DNA of 64,000 bases from Pedobacter sp. PAMC26386 (GTDB lineage: Bacteria > Bacteroidota > Bacteroidia > Sphingobacteriales > Sphingobacteriaceae): NCBI GenBank assembly GCA_014302835.1, contig CP060294.1:2381067-2445066 (forward strand), in the 5' to 3' direction. The translations under genes and the position numbers were made by a program. Position 1 is the stretch's first letter. Each line of letters starts with the position of its first letter. Below the pieces are notes generated by a model that saw nothing but the letters and a program-made list of their open reading frames with translations, was not told the DNA's origin and ran no database searches. Shown one piece after another: positions 17,776-26,620 of the stretch.

Positions 17776-18101
17776 AGTTCGTTATATTTTTTTGATGTTC
17801 CTCTAGATTTATCTACAGGATATTTTTCTGCATTCTTTTTGATCTTATTTGATACAATTTCATTAATATCCAGATCATATTTCTCTGCAAGGAGTAATGC
17901 ATAAGCGAATATATCAGCAAGTTCCTCTTTGATTTTCTCAATGTCAGCTTCCTCAGACTTTTTCCACAAAAATACCTCATTGAGTTCTGCCGCTTCTATT
18001 GATAAGGCAAGTGCCAGATCTTTAGGATTATGGAACTGCTCCCAGTCCCTATCATTCCTGAATTTTATTAATTCGCTTTGTAATTCTTTCCAGTTATTCA
18101 T
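17772..18101 (-). CDS. MazG-like nucleotide pyrophosphohydrolase
   Basis: A 109-residue all-helical protein of the MazG-like/dCTPase (RS21-C6) group. The metal-binding signature is EAAELNEVF (E36-E39 region) and KEELADIFAYALLLAEKYDLD, that is, the ExxE...ExxD layout that holds magnesium. The family hydrolyses (d)NTPs to monophosphate and pyrophosphate. The gene ends inside the start of the DUF2075 gene (ATGA-type overlap). In a defence context it could deplete or sanitise nucleotides, including modified ones used by phages; inferred only. Upstream is a 310-bp A/T-rich spacer shared with a divergent HNH gene. Confidence 0.85.
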   Translation of the reverse strand: MNNWKELQSELIKFRNDRDWEQFHNPKDLALALSIEAAELNEVFLWKKSEEADIEKIKEELADIFAYALLLAEKYDLDINEIVSNKIKKNAEKYPVDKSRGTSKKYNEL

Positions 18102-18414
18102 TGATCATAAAGATATCAAATTCAAAGAAATTTATACCATCCTGTCAGTTATTCTATATTATCATGAAAAATTACAGATTAGATTAATATCAATCAATAG
18201 TCAATAACTATTACATTTAATAGGCATTACGTATATTTTTTGTCAAATAAAAAAATACATATAGGTGTTTAATTAACTTTGTTGAAAATGAGAATTCAAA
18301 TTGCAAACATCAATAACCAAATCATATGACCTATTACTCACTTTAGATTCTTCGGATTCTAAATGAATTAGTTAATCAATCATGATAATAGTTTACAAGT
18401 AATAGCTAATCTAA
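18102..18414. other. divergent promoter region
   Basis: About 310 bp of very A/T-rich sequence between the divergent MazG-like and HNH genes. No frame or RNA gene seen. TAATTAACTTTGTTG near 18270 resembles Bacteroidota promoter -7 elements (TAnnTTTG) for the HNH gene. Confidence 0.35.
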
Positions 18415-19515
18415 ATGAACAATCTACCAGCTGATAAAGCCCTGCCCGTTCACATTCTGTCTTCTTGTTTTAACAATACCTCAGCAACATATAAGTTCTA
18501 CTGGTTTTTATCAATTATAGAATCTATTGAAAAAGGCAGTTATAAAATCGATAAACAGACACTCTTTGCTAGAATGGTAGCCAATGCTTGGTATACGGTT
18601 AACTATTTCCACCTTTCTTTCGGTGCACAGGATCAGTTTCAAATTGCTATTAAGTTATTGATTGAATTAGAGGGTCTAGCTATTGATGAGAAGAAAGACA
18701 AAATAATTCAAAAGCTAATATTCTCTGATAAAAAGGATACTATAAAAACACTTAAGCATTTTGATGGGGAGGTCCCCTATCGTTTCTTAAGCCCTTGGTT
18801 TAACAATATAAAAGGGAATAAACAAGCCACATATAATCTGTCTCAATCATTTAGTAACGATTGTCTCTATGCTGTAAATGAGAGTTCAGTGATTATCAAT
18901 CCTAAATGGATTTCCTATTTAACTGAGAATAGCGGAATCCTAAAAGCATTTTGTTACTGGCATCTATGTCTTTACGTACAGAAACATAATCCAAATGTAC
19001 CCGATATTGCTAACAAGCTATTTAAACCACCACATAGAAATAGTTTACTGAAACCTAGAAAGGAATTTTGGGATATTGTCATTAAAAAAACTGGCGCTGT
19101 GAAATGTATTTATACAAAGAACAATCTAGACATTAATGAATATGTTGTCGATCACTTTGTTCCGTTTGCATTTGTGTCACATGATTTGATGTGGAATCTA
19201 ATCCCAGCAGATAAAAGTTTCAATTGTAGCAAGTCAGATAAACTTCCTCCCTTTGATGAATATTTCAATGGATATTTTGACCTACAACAGCTAGCATTAA
19301 AAACAGTAAATGATTTATTCCCTAAGAACATATTCCTACAAGACTACTTAACTATCCTGCCTGATTTATCTTCTTTAAATAATTTAAGCAAGGATGAGCT
19401 TAAAAACAGGTTTAAGGATAACATATATCCCTTGATTACTATCGCTGCAAATAATGGCTTTGAATACATGACTAAAACTACCGAGTTAGACTACTACGAA
19501 GATGGTCTTTCTTGA
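18415..19515 (+). CDS. HNH endonuclease-domain protein
   Basis: A 366-residue protein. The first 220 residues are helical with no motif I know. The HNH nuclease lies at about residues 235-285: CIYTKNNL, then VVDHFVPFAFVSHDLMWNLIPADKSFNCSKSDKLP, with the DH, N and N/K positions of an HNH finger but without the second CxxC pair. Proteins with DHF[IVL]P[WF]xFV.HDxxWNLxP are common in accessory islands of diverse bacteria. It stands between the MazG/DUF2075 pair and a membrane protein. A short sequence near its 3' end (19341-19382) recurs at 20627-20668 in a rearrangement scar. Confidence 0.75.
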   Translation: MNNLPADKALPVHILSSCFNNTSATYKFYWFLSIIESIEKGSYKIDKQTLFARMVANAWYTVNYFHLSFGAQDQFQIAIKLLIELEGLAIDEKKDKIIQKLIFSDKKDTIKTLKHFDGEVPYRFLSPWFNNIKGNKQATYNLSQSFSNDCLYAVNESSVIINPKWISYLTENSGILKAFCYWHLCLYVQKHNPNVPDIANKLFKPPHRNSLLKPRKEFWDIVIKKTGAVKCIYTKNNLDINEYVVDHFVPFAFVSHDLMWNLIPADKSFNCSKSDKLPPFDEYFNGYFDLQQLALKTVNDLFPKNIFLQDYLTILPDLSSLNNLSKDELKNRFKDNIYPLITIAANNGFEYMTKTTELDYYEDGLS

Positions 19516-19686
19516 TATTCCAAATTCTTTGGACTTGGCTTTATAAATATTGATATGGCAATGAGGTCATATTTGCATATAAAACATTCGACCTCATGCT
19601 ATTCCCGAAATAAATTCCTACTATAAACACTTAAAATATGGCAATAACACAATAAGAAATCATAAATATAACGATAAACTCAAGAC

Positions 19687-20466
19687 ATGGAAAAATCAAA
19701 CATCAAACAATCATTTTTAGAAAATTCAAAGTCGAATGCTATAGAGCTTTTAAAGAGCAAAATAAGCAAAGGGACTGGTCCAACTATAACAGGAATCACA
19801 GCTTTTGTAGCTCTTATAGCCTTCTTATATGGATGTACTTATTTATATATTTATTATGAATCAGGCTTTGGAATTTCAATTTTCAACTATATAGAAATCA
19901 CCGAAATTATACAACATGCAATTTCTTCACTATTTAATATAACAATAATTGGAGGAATGATCTTATTCATCACAATCACACTGAGACATTCATATCATGA
20001 AAAGAAGCAACTATATTATAAGGTCGTAATTGTTTTATCTCTTTTAATAATTACGTTTGGAGTTTTTGGCTATGTATATGCATTTTCGAAAGGACAAACA
20101 TTCAACTACTCATCTAATGTACTTAGTATAAGAATGGTACAAACACTCATCACATTTATATTGGTTTTAATCGTATTAGCAATCTTAGACTCTAAATCTA
20201 TTTTCACAATCTATTTACTTTTTCTAACTATTGTGTCTTTTTATATGTTTTTAGCTTTCACAAATGCAACCGTTGATAAAATGCACGTCTCCTTATCTTC
20301 TAGAACTCCAAATATCGCTATACATATTAATGAGGATAATAATATTAAATCGAACTCGAAAGTAAAATACATTGGAAGAACCAAAAATTACATATTTTTT
20401 CAAATTGAGAATGGATGGAAAAGGATTTACTCTCTTGAGAAAGAAACGATAATTGATTTCAAATAA
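19687..20466 (+). CDS. hypothetical integral membrane protein
   Basis: A 259-residue protein with about five membrane segments (near residues 34-54, 73-95, 109-130, 144-165, 168-190). A soluble C-terminal tail of about 65 residues ends ...KYIGRTKNYIFFQIENGWKRIYSLEKETIIDFK, a small beta-rich module often seen after membrane domains. The N-terminal 30 residues are polar and lysine rich, so they probably face the cytosol. Very A/T-rich codon use, like the nearby HNH gene. It sits between nuclease genes in the island and could be an envelope effector or anchor; function unknown. Confidence 0.65.
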   Translation: MEKSNIKQSFLENSKSNAIELLKSKISKGTGPTITGITAFVALIAFLYGCTYLYIYYESGFGISIFNYIEITEIIQHAISSLFNITIIGGMILFITITLRHSYHEKKQLYYKVVIVLSLLIITFGVFGYVYAFSKGQTFNYSSNVLSIRMVQTLITFILVLIVLAILDSKSIFTIYLLFLTIVSFYMFLAFTNATVDKMHVSLSSRTPNIAIHINEDNNIKSNSKVKYIGRTKNYIFFQIENGWKRIYSLEKETIIDFK

Positions 20467-20496
20467 GGTCGGATACCCCGTCTTTTTTTAATCTAT

Positions 20497-20620
20497 GGTT
20501 ACTTCCTCCTCTTAAAACAACTCTTTAGCTAAAGTTATTTCACAGAAGATCAAACAACTATGCCGGAAAATATATTACCAAAACTAAAAGCATCGAGAAA
20601 AGAATTGCTTGATCTCGATA
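20497..20620 (+). pseudogene. truncated duplicate of the DUF4011 gene start
   Basis: This segment matches 20780-20902, the upstream region and first 20 codons of the DUF4011 gene, at roughly 85 percent. Its ATG at 20561 starts MPENILPKLKASRKELLDLD, then homology stops and the frame closes at 20636. It is a leftover of a second copy of the large helicase gene. Confidence 0.8.
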
Positions 20621-20626
20621 AATTAG

Positions 20627-20668
20627 AGACAACTTAGCTATCCTGCCTAACTTATCTTCTTTAAATAA
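20627..20668 (+). pseudogene. fragment similar to the 3' part of the HNH gene
   Basis: Forty-two bases match 19341-19382 of the HNH gene with four differences (shared core CTATCCTGCCT...TTATCTTCTTTAAATAA). Joined directly to the truncated DUF4011 start, it shows that a deletion fused two former genes. Confidence 0.7.
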
Positions 20669-20670
20669 AT

Positions 20671-20711
20671 GGAATGCACCCATAAAGTGTCTAAGTTTAT
20701 GGGTGCGTTCC
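20671..20711. terminator. long hairpin after the rearrangement scar
   Basis: GGAATGCACCCATAAA (20671-20686) pairs with TTTATGGGTGCGTTCC (20696-20711), one G-T mismatch, 9-nt loop. No T run follows, so it is either a terminator without a clear tail or the mark of an excised element. Confidence 0.5.
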
Positions 20712-20841
20712 ACTTCCAAACCCCAAATCTTGCTTATCTCCCCATAATCAATTAGCTTTGAAACAACCATAAATTCCATGGTCCACCTACCTCTTAAAAC
20801 AATTCTTTAGTTAAAGCCGTTTTACAGAAGATCAATCCACT

Positions 20842-23800
20842 ATGCAGGAAAATATATTACCAAAACTAGAAGCCTCGAGAAAAGAATTACTTGATCTCGG
20901 TATGCGTAACACACTTTTGAACTATAAAACACCTAAAGCAAGAGGCCTGCGGATTGTTCAGGAAAAGTCTTCTTCCATCTACGAAATTCTGGTCAAACAA
21001 AATAAAGCCATGACTTTCTTGGGAAGACCAGGTAAAGACGACGATGATGATCTGCTTGAATTACCAGAACTTACCGTTGAAGAACTAAAAGACGCTCAGG
21101 AAGATACACGCCTTCAAACAAATGAAAAGGAACAGAAGCTTCAAACAAAGATTCTCAACACCTATTATTTCGCAAAATCAAGCATAGAAGAACAAGGTGT
21201 AAACATTCTATACCTAGCCTTAGGTATGCTAAACTGGTATGAAAAAGGAAATACAGAAGATTCCCGGATAGCACCACTCCTATTAATTCCTGTTACATTG
21301 GAACGCTCCAGTGCCAATGAAAGATTTAGAATACGTTTTACCGGTGGTGATATTGGTGCTAACATTTCACTTCAAGCTAAAATGATGGCTGATTTCAATA
21401 TCACCATCCCCGATCTCCCTGAACCAGATGACTTCAATGTAAATGACTATTTCACTGATATAGAAAAAAGAATTGGCCATCAACCATCATGGAAAATAGA
21501 GACTGATGCCATGGAGCTAGGCTTCTTTTCTTTTGGAAAGTTCATGATCTACCATGATTTAGATAGTAGTAAATGGCCAGAAGACAATAAACCTTTTGAC
21601 CACCCCATTCTTAAATCATTATTCGGAGAAGGCTTTAATGAGTTACAACCCACCGCTACCGAAGAACATAATCTAGATGCAGATACCCAAGCACATGAAC
21701 TATTTCATGTTGTTGACGCAGATAGTTCACAAGTATTAGCCATGCTAGCCGTAAATGAAGGCCGTAACATGGTCATCCAGGGCCCTCCAGGAACAGGTAA
21801 ATCACAAACCATAACAAACATCATAGCCAACGCAGTTGGGCAAGGTAAAAAAGTCTTGTTTGTTGCAGAAAAAATGGCCGCTCTTGAAGTTGTAAAACGA
21901 AGATTAGATTCAATTAATCTGGGTGAAACCTGCCTGGAACTTCATAGCCATAAAGCCAATAAAAAAGACTTGCATGAGGAACTAAAAAGAGTCTTAGACT
22001 TAGGAAAACCATTTTTAACTCACCTGCAAGATGAAATTTCTCAACTAGACAGTTACAAGGAATCCCTTAACAGCTATTGCAACGCCGTTAACGGACTAAT
22101 TGAGCAAAGCGGACTTTCTGCGCAAAAGATTATCGGTTACTTACTGGAAATCAATGAGCAATATAAAGGTGCTACACTTCCTTCCATTCCGATTGACAAT
22201 ATAGAATCATGGAATGCAGATACAATGCGTCAGGCATCAGCTATGGCAGATCTGATTGAAGCCAGATTAAAAGATATTGGTGCTCCATCCAAATTACTTT
22301 TCTACGGAACAAGATTAACATTATTCTTGCCACATGAAAGTGATGCCACCATTCAAATTCTAGACAATTCCGTTACAGGAATCCACAACTTACTCATACA
22401 AACTGGTGAAGCCTCTAAATTTATCGGAATAGAAATCCCATCATCTACAACACTACTCTCAAAACTAGTCACCCTAATGGAATTTCTGGCCGAAAGTCCA
22501 GATTTGAGAGAAATAGCTGTAAAAGATCCGGCATGGGTACAAAACCATGAAGACGTATTAGAGTTATTTCAAACGGGTAAACAGATTGCAGAACTCCATT
22601 TAAAATACGAAAATATCTTTCAACCAGAAGCATGGAATCAAGATGTTCTCATGTTACGCCAAACCTTAGTTGATAACGGACACAAGTGGTATAAGTTTCT
22701 GATTGGAGATTACAAAAGAGCTGTTAAACAGTTAGCATCTTTTACAAAAACAGCTTTACCAAATGACCTGGATAGCAAATTAAAATATATTGACGATATC
22801 CTTCTAGCAAAACGTTTAGGCTATACATTAGATGAGAACTCCAGTCTTGCCAGTCGCTTATTTGGTAACAGATGGAGAATGCTAAAAACCAATTGGGATG
22901 CTCTCGAAGGTGTCTTGGTTTTCATGTCACAGCTACACCGCAATATTTCAGAAGGCAAATACCCCACCCTTGCTTTAGATTTTTTAAGTCGGAACGAAAG
23001 CCCTTCGACAACCAAAGAAATCCTGAATAAACTAAAAAACCTAATCAGCGTTTATCAAACTAATACCACTGAAGTATTAAAAAAGCTCGATCTGGATGAA
23101 AAAATATCAGGCACAGATCAATCTTTCCAGGATTTACCATTTAATGATCAAGTAATAAAACTGGGTGAATGGAAATCAAGACTGAACGAGATCCAACAAG
23201 CCGTTCAGTGGAACAATCTTACTCAATCTGCACAGAAAGAAGGTTTCGACAACCTAATTAAAGCGTCACTGAACTGGGACGATGCAGCGAACCACCTAAA
23301 AGTCTCCTTACAAAAAACATGGTATGAATATCTGATCAAAAAGATAATGACTGAAAGTCTGCCTTTACGCGGATTTGAACGGACATCACATGAAGAAATC
23401 ATAGAAAAGTTCAATAAACTTGACTTGTTAAACCTCCAATATAACAGAGCTAAAGTTGCGCTTAAACATTACGAATCTGTACCTAAACAAGAAGGCGGTG
23501 GTCAATGGAACATCCTTCGTGGCGAGTTTAACAAACGTGCGCGCCATATGCCAATCAGGAAATTAATCCAGGAAGCCGGGCTTGCCATTCAGACAATTAA
23601 ACCCGTCTTCATGATGAGTCCAATGTCTATTGCAAGTTTCCTATCTCCTGGAAGCATAGATTTTGATTTGGTCATCTTTGATGAAGCCAGTCAGGTTAAA
23701 CCTGTTGAAGCGCTAGGTGCTTTACTTAGAGGTAAACAAATCGTTGTTGTTGGCGATACGAAGCAGCTCCCTCCTACCAGTTTCTTTGATAAAATGAACT

Positions 23801-25509
23801 CTGAAACAGAGGATGAAGAAAATGTCACCGCGGATTTAGAAAGTATTTTAGGCATGTGCGATGCTCAGGGTGTTCCGCAGCGGATGTTACGCTGGCACTA
23901 CAGAAGTAGACATGAATCATTAATCAGTCTTTCTAACCATGAATTTTACGAGAATAAACTAGTCATCTTCCCAAGTCCCGGATCTAAACACCGAATGGGC
24001 CTAGCATTCCATTATTTACCAGATGCAGTCTATGATCGTGGTAAAACCCGTACTAATCCAAAAGAAGCAGAAGCAGTTGCGCTTGCAGTCATACAACATG
24101 CTTTAAAAAACCCAAAACAAACGCTTGGCGTAGTTGCATTTAGTACTGCTCAAATGCAGGCCATCCAAAATGCAGTGGAGATTAAAAGAAGACAAAACCC
24201 AGAAACTGAAAACTTTTTCAGAAGTCATAGTCATGAACCATTCTTTGTCAAAAATCTGGAAAACGTTCAGGGTGATGAACGGGATGTGATCTATATCAGC
24301 ATTGGTTATGGAAGAACCGAGGATGGTAAAGTTCCAATGAGCTTTGGACCTCTAAACAACGAGGGCGGAGAAAAACGACTAAACGTATTGATAACCCGTG
24401 CAAAATACAGATGTGAAATCTTTACAAACATCACTTCTGATGATATCAACCCTACCGCCACTACCAAATTTGGCATCAAGTCTTTAAAAAGCTTCTTATA
24501 TTATGCGCAACATGGAGCATTTGAGACAGAACAAGATTTACCAATTCCTATTAAAAGCCCTTTTGAAGATCTGATCTATGAGCGTTTAACAGCGCTGAAT
24601 TACATTGTTCGGAAGAAAGTTGGATCGGAAGGGTTTTACATTGATCTGGCTGTAGTAGATGCAGAGAACCCAGGTCGTTATTTAATTGGCATAGAATGCG
24701 ATGGAGAGTCTTATAGCAAAGCCAAATCAGCCAGAGACCGTGATAGGCTGCGCAGACAAGTCTTAGAAACCATTGGGTGGAAGATCTTTAAGGTATGGAG
24801 TACAGAGTGGTATAGAAACCCGGAAAGAGAGCTGCAAAGACTTATTGCTGCAATTGAAAAAGCTAAAGAGCAAACATCTTTAGATGATCAGGTAAAAGAA
24901 GAACTTCAACAAGAAACAACTGCTCTAGTACGAGAGGAAAAAGAAGAAGTAACGGAAGAAACCCTAACTTACAATCAAGCTGTCCTTCCAGCTGAATTAT
25001 CAGCTCAGGAGCTACATTTAGTCCCTTTTGGTAAACTGGCCGAATGGATTAGACAAGTTGTAAAGATTGAAAGCCCAGTTCATGTTGAAGAAGTAGCAAG
25101 GAGAATAGCAGATGCTTCTGGTGCATCAAAAATTGGCTCCCGTATCAGATATACGCTAAATGCTGCTACTGATTTTGCTATCACTTCTAAAATCATAGCA
25201 AGATCAGGAGATTTTTTATGGCTTCCAGAGATGGATGCTCCTGTTATTCGTGAAAGAAGCGGACTCGCTGCAAGTTCAAGAAAAATCAGCTTTATCCCAC
25301 CAGAAGAGATAGATTTAGCGGTTAAAAAAGTTGTAGAAAACTCTATTGCCATACAACAGGAAGTTGCAGTGCCTTTAGTTGCGAAGTTATTTGGAATTAA
25401 CAGGGTAACAGAAGATATCCGTAAAGAACTTTCAAGTGCAATAGATTTGACTATATCAAAAGGAATTGTGATTAAAGACGGAGAATATTTGAAGGTTAGT
25501 GCTAATTAG
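20842..25509 (+). CDS. DUF4011 / SF1 helicase / Vsr-like nuclease / DUF3320 giant protein, defence type
   Basis: A 1555-residue multidomain protein. DUF4011 covers about residues 5-200 (ELLDLGMRNTLLNYK is its hallmark). The helicase has Walker A IQGPPGTGKSQT (around 312), Walker B VIFDEASQVKP (about 940-950), VVGDTKQLPPTSFF (about 970) and late motifs NVQGDERDVIYIS (about 1140) and RLNVLITRAK (about 1178). A Vsr/DUF559-like nuclease follows at about 1240-1340 (YFIDLAVV-like FYIDLAVVDAE, IGIECDGESY, RDRLRRQVLE). DUF3320 lies near 1390-1440. I recall this architecture being reported as a single-protein anti-phage system (hhe-type), not checked here. All motifs are intact; a terminator follows. 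Confidence 0.92.
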   Translation: MQENILPKLEASRKELLDLGMRNTLLNYKTPKARGLRIVQEKSSSIYEILVKQNKAMTFLGRPGKDDDDDLLELPELTVEELKDAQEDTRLQTNEKEQKLQTKILNTYYFAKSSIEEQGVNILYLALGMLNWYEKGNTEDSRIAPLLLIPVTLERSSANERFRIRFTGGDIGANISLQAKMMADFNITIPDLPEPDDFNVNDYFTDIEKRIGHQPSWKIETDAMELGFFSFGKFMIYHDLDSSKWPEDNKPFDHPILKSLFGEGFNELQPTATEEHNLDADTQAHELFHVVDADSSQVLAMLAVNEGRNMVIQGPPGTGKSQTITNIIANAVGQGKKVLFVAEKMAALEVVKRRLDSINLGETCLELHSHKANKKDLHEELKRVLDLGKPFLTHLQDEISQLDSYKESLNSYCNAVNGLIEQSGLSAQKIIGYLLEINEQYKGATLPSIPIDNIESWNADTMRQASAMADLIEARLKDIGAPSKLLFYGTRLTLFLPHESDATIQILDNSVTGIHNLLIQTGEASKFIGIEIPSSTTLLSKLVTLMEFLAESPDLREIAVKDPAWVQNHEDVLELFQTGKQIAELHLKYENIFQPEAWNQDVLMLRQTLVDNGHKWYKFLIGDYKRAVKQLASFTKTALPNDLDSKLKYIDDILLAKRLGYTLDENSSLASRLFGNRWRMLKTNWDALEGVLVFMSQLHRNISEGKYPTLALDFLSRNESPSTTKEILNKLKNLISVYQTNTTEVLKKLDLDEKISGTDQSFQDLPFNDQVIKLGEWKSRLNEIQQAVQWNNLTQSAQKEGFDNLIKASLNWDDAANHLKVSLQKTWYEYLIKKIMTESLPLRGFERTSHEEIIEKFNKLDLLNLQYNRAKVALKHYESVPKQEGGGQWNILRGEFNKRARHMPIRKLIQEAGLAIQTIKPVFMMSPMSIASFLSPGSIDFDLVIFDEASQVKPVEALGALLRGKQIVVVGDTKQLPPTSFFDKMNSETEDEENVTADLESILGMCDAQGVPQRMLRWHYRSRHESLISLSNHEFYENKLVIFPSPGSKHRMGLAFHYLPDAVYDRGKTRTNPKEAEAVALAVIQHALKNPKQTLGVVAFSTAQMQAIQNAVEIKRRQNPETENFFRSHSHEPFFVKNLENVQGDERDVIYISIGYGRTEDGKVPMSFGPLNNEGGEKRLNVLITRAKYRCEIFTNITSDDINPTATTKFGIKSLKSFLYYAQHGAFETEQDLPIPIKSPFEDLIYERLTALNYIVRKKVGSEGFYIDLAVVDAENPGRYLIGIECDGESYSKAKSARDRDRLRRQVLETIGWKIFKVWSTEWYRNPERELQRLIAAIEKAKEQTSLDDQVKEELQQETTALVREEKEEVTEETLTYNQAVLPAELSAQELHLVPFGKLAEWIRQVVKIESPVHVEEVARRIADASGASKIGSRIRYTLNAATDFAITSKIIARSGDFLWLPEMDAPVIRERSGLAASSRKISFIPPEEIDLAVKKVVENSIAIQQEVAVPLVAKLFGINRVTEDIRKELSSAIDLTISKGIVIKDGEYLKVSAN

Positions 25510-25560
25510 TATATCCAGAATATCCACTCGTCCCTGAAAGTACTAAGAATACCTAACGAA

Positions 25561-25590
25561 ATACAAGATCAGACAAAACTGATCTTGTAT
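25561..25590. terminator. hairpin terminator of the DUF4011 gene
   Basis: ATACAAGATCAG (25561-25572) and CTGATCTTGTAT (25579-25590) pair perfectly around a 6-nt loop, followed by TTTTC. Confidence 0.8.
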
Positions 25591-25714
25591 TTTCAACTTT
25601 TAATATAATTCCTTGATTTGATCGTTTAAGAAAGAAGTCCATCTAAATAAAGGAACCTTGCCAAATATATGTGTTTACCTAACAGAACCTTAAACTCCCA
25701 AAACCTACACAAAA

Positions 25715-26044
25715 TTATTCTAGTATTATAAGAGCAGCTTCCAGACCTCTGGATGTAGTAACAACGTAGTAGCTAGCTGACGTGCCTATTGCAACTGTTT
25801 TCGGAGAACCTGATACAGAATTATAGGTGAAATAGATGAGTGCACCACCATCCTCAGGTTGAATATATCCATCCTTATAAAAGTTATTGACAGATGTTAC
25901 AACTCCATTTTGACGGACAAACTCTGTAGGATCACTCTCATAGTGAGTCTTCGTAACTTTCAAGTTCTCAACAGGAAGCCCTGCTGAAGATAACAACATC
26001 ACGCTTAGTGATCCAATCGCAATTAAACCTAGAATTTTTTTCAT
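25715..26044 (-). CDS. small secreted protein, DUF6520-like
   Basis: A 109-residue protein with a signal peptide (MKKILGLIAIGSLSVMLLSSAGLPVE). The mature chain of about 85 residues is beta-rich with no cysteine (TSVNNFYKDGYIQPEDGGALIYFTYNS). Small Bacteroidota secreted proteins of similar size and layout fall in DUF6520, but the typical cysteines are missing, so the family call is weak. It is a single gene after the defence-like island. Function unknown. Confidence 0.6.
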   Translation of the reverse strand: MKKILGLIAIGSLSVMLLSSAGLPVENLKVTKTHYESDPTEFVRQNGVVTSVNNFYKDGYIQPEDGGALIYFTYNSVSGSPKTVAIGTSASYYVVTTSRGLEAALIILE

Positions 26045-26194
26045 AAAATTAATTTAATGGTTATAAGTATTTACAATATACTTAATTAATCTTATCTTCT
26101 AGAATTACACTCAAAAAGCAAATAGTATTACCAGATAGTAATTAATTTAACGAAAATATAAACCGAACTATTAATATCGTTTACACTCAAAAAA

Positions 26195-26620
26195 CTAATG
26201 CATCACTTGATTTCTACTAGCAGCCTTAATGAAATGAATCAGGTTTCGTTTCTGACAATCATCAAGACTATCAATTCTCTTTAAAACAGCAGGGAACACT
26301 TTTTTATACATTCCATTATGCTTACCGACGAAAATAAAATTACTGAGTTTTAGACTGTCCATCCCGGCTAACTCTTTCCATATAGGAATGTTCTTTTTAA
26401 ACCTTGGAACATCATTTCTTAGATGACAATAACGACATTCACCCAAGTTTAATACTACAGCTTCACCTTTAGATAAATCTAGTCTACAAGAGTCCTTTTG
26501 AACAATAATTACACTTTTGACTTGTTTTGACTGACTATTATTACAAGCAAATAAGCTACAGAAAATTATTAAGCTACCTAAACTTAGCTTTATTATATTT
26601 AAACCCATTGGAGGTATCAT
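26195..26620 (-). CDS. lipoprotein with a c-type haem motif
   Basis: A 141-residue protein with a lipobox (IIFCSLFAC, lipidated C26) and one haem-attachment motif CRYCH (C62, C65, H66). The flanking ECRYCHLRND and later KHNGMYKK, with a possible methionine axial ligand, fit a small mono-haem cytochrome c anchored in the envelope. The domain is shorter than usual. An extra cysteine pair (C45 and C119-region) could bond. The gene starts inside the end of the metzincin-like gene (47-nt overlap on the same strand), which suggests co-translation. Electron-carrier or sensor role is inferred from the motif alone. Confidence 0.65.
   Translation of the reverse strand: MIPPMGLNIIKLSLGSLIIFCSLFACNNSQSKQVKSVIIVQKDSCRLDLSKGEAVVLNLGECRYCHLRNDVPRFKKNIPIWKELAGMDSLKLSNFIFVGKHNGMYKKVFPAVLKRIDSLDDCQKRNLIHFIKAASRNQVMH

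Noticed and set aside
20558-20779. 73-residue minus-strand frame
   Set aside because: Lies over the duplicated DUF4011 start and the HNH fragment, which explain the sequence better; no ribosome-binding site or family.
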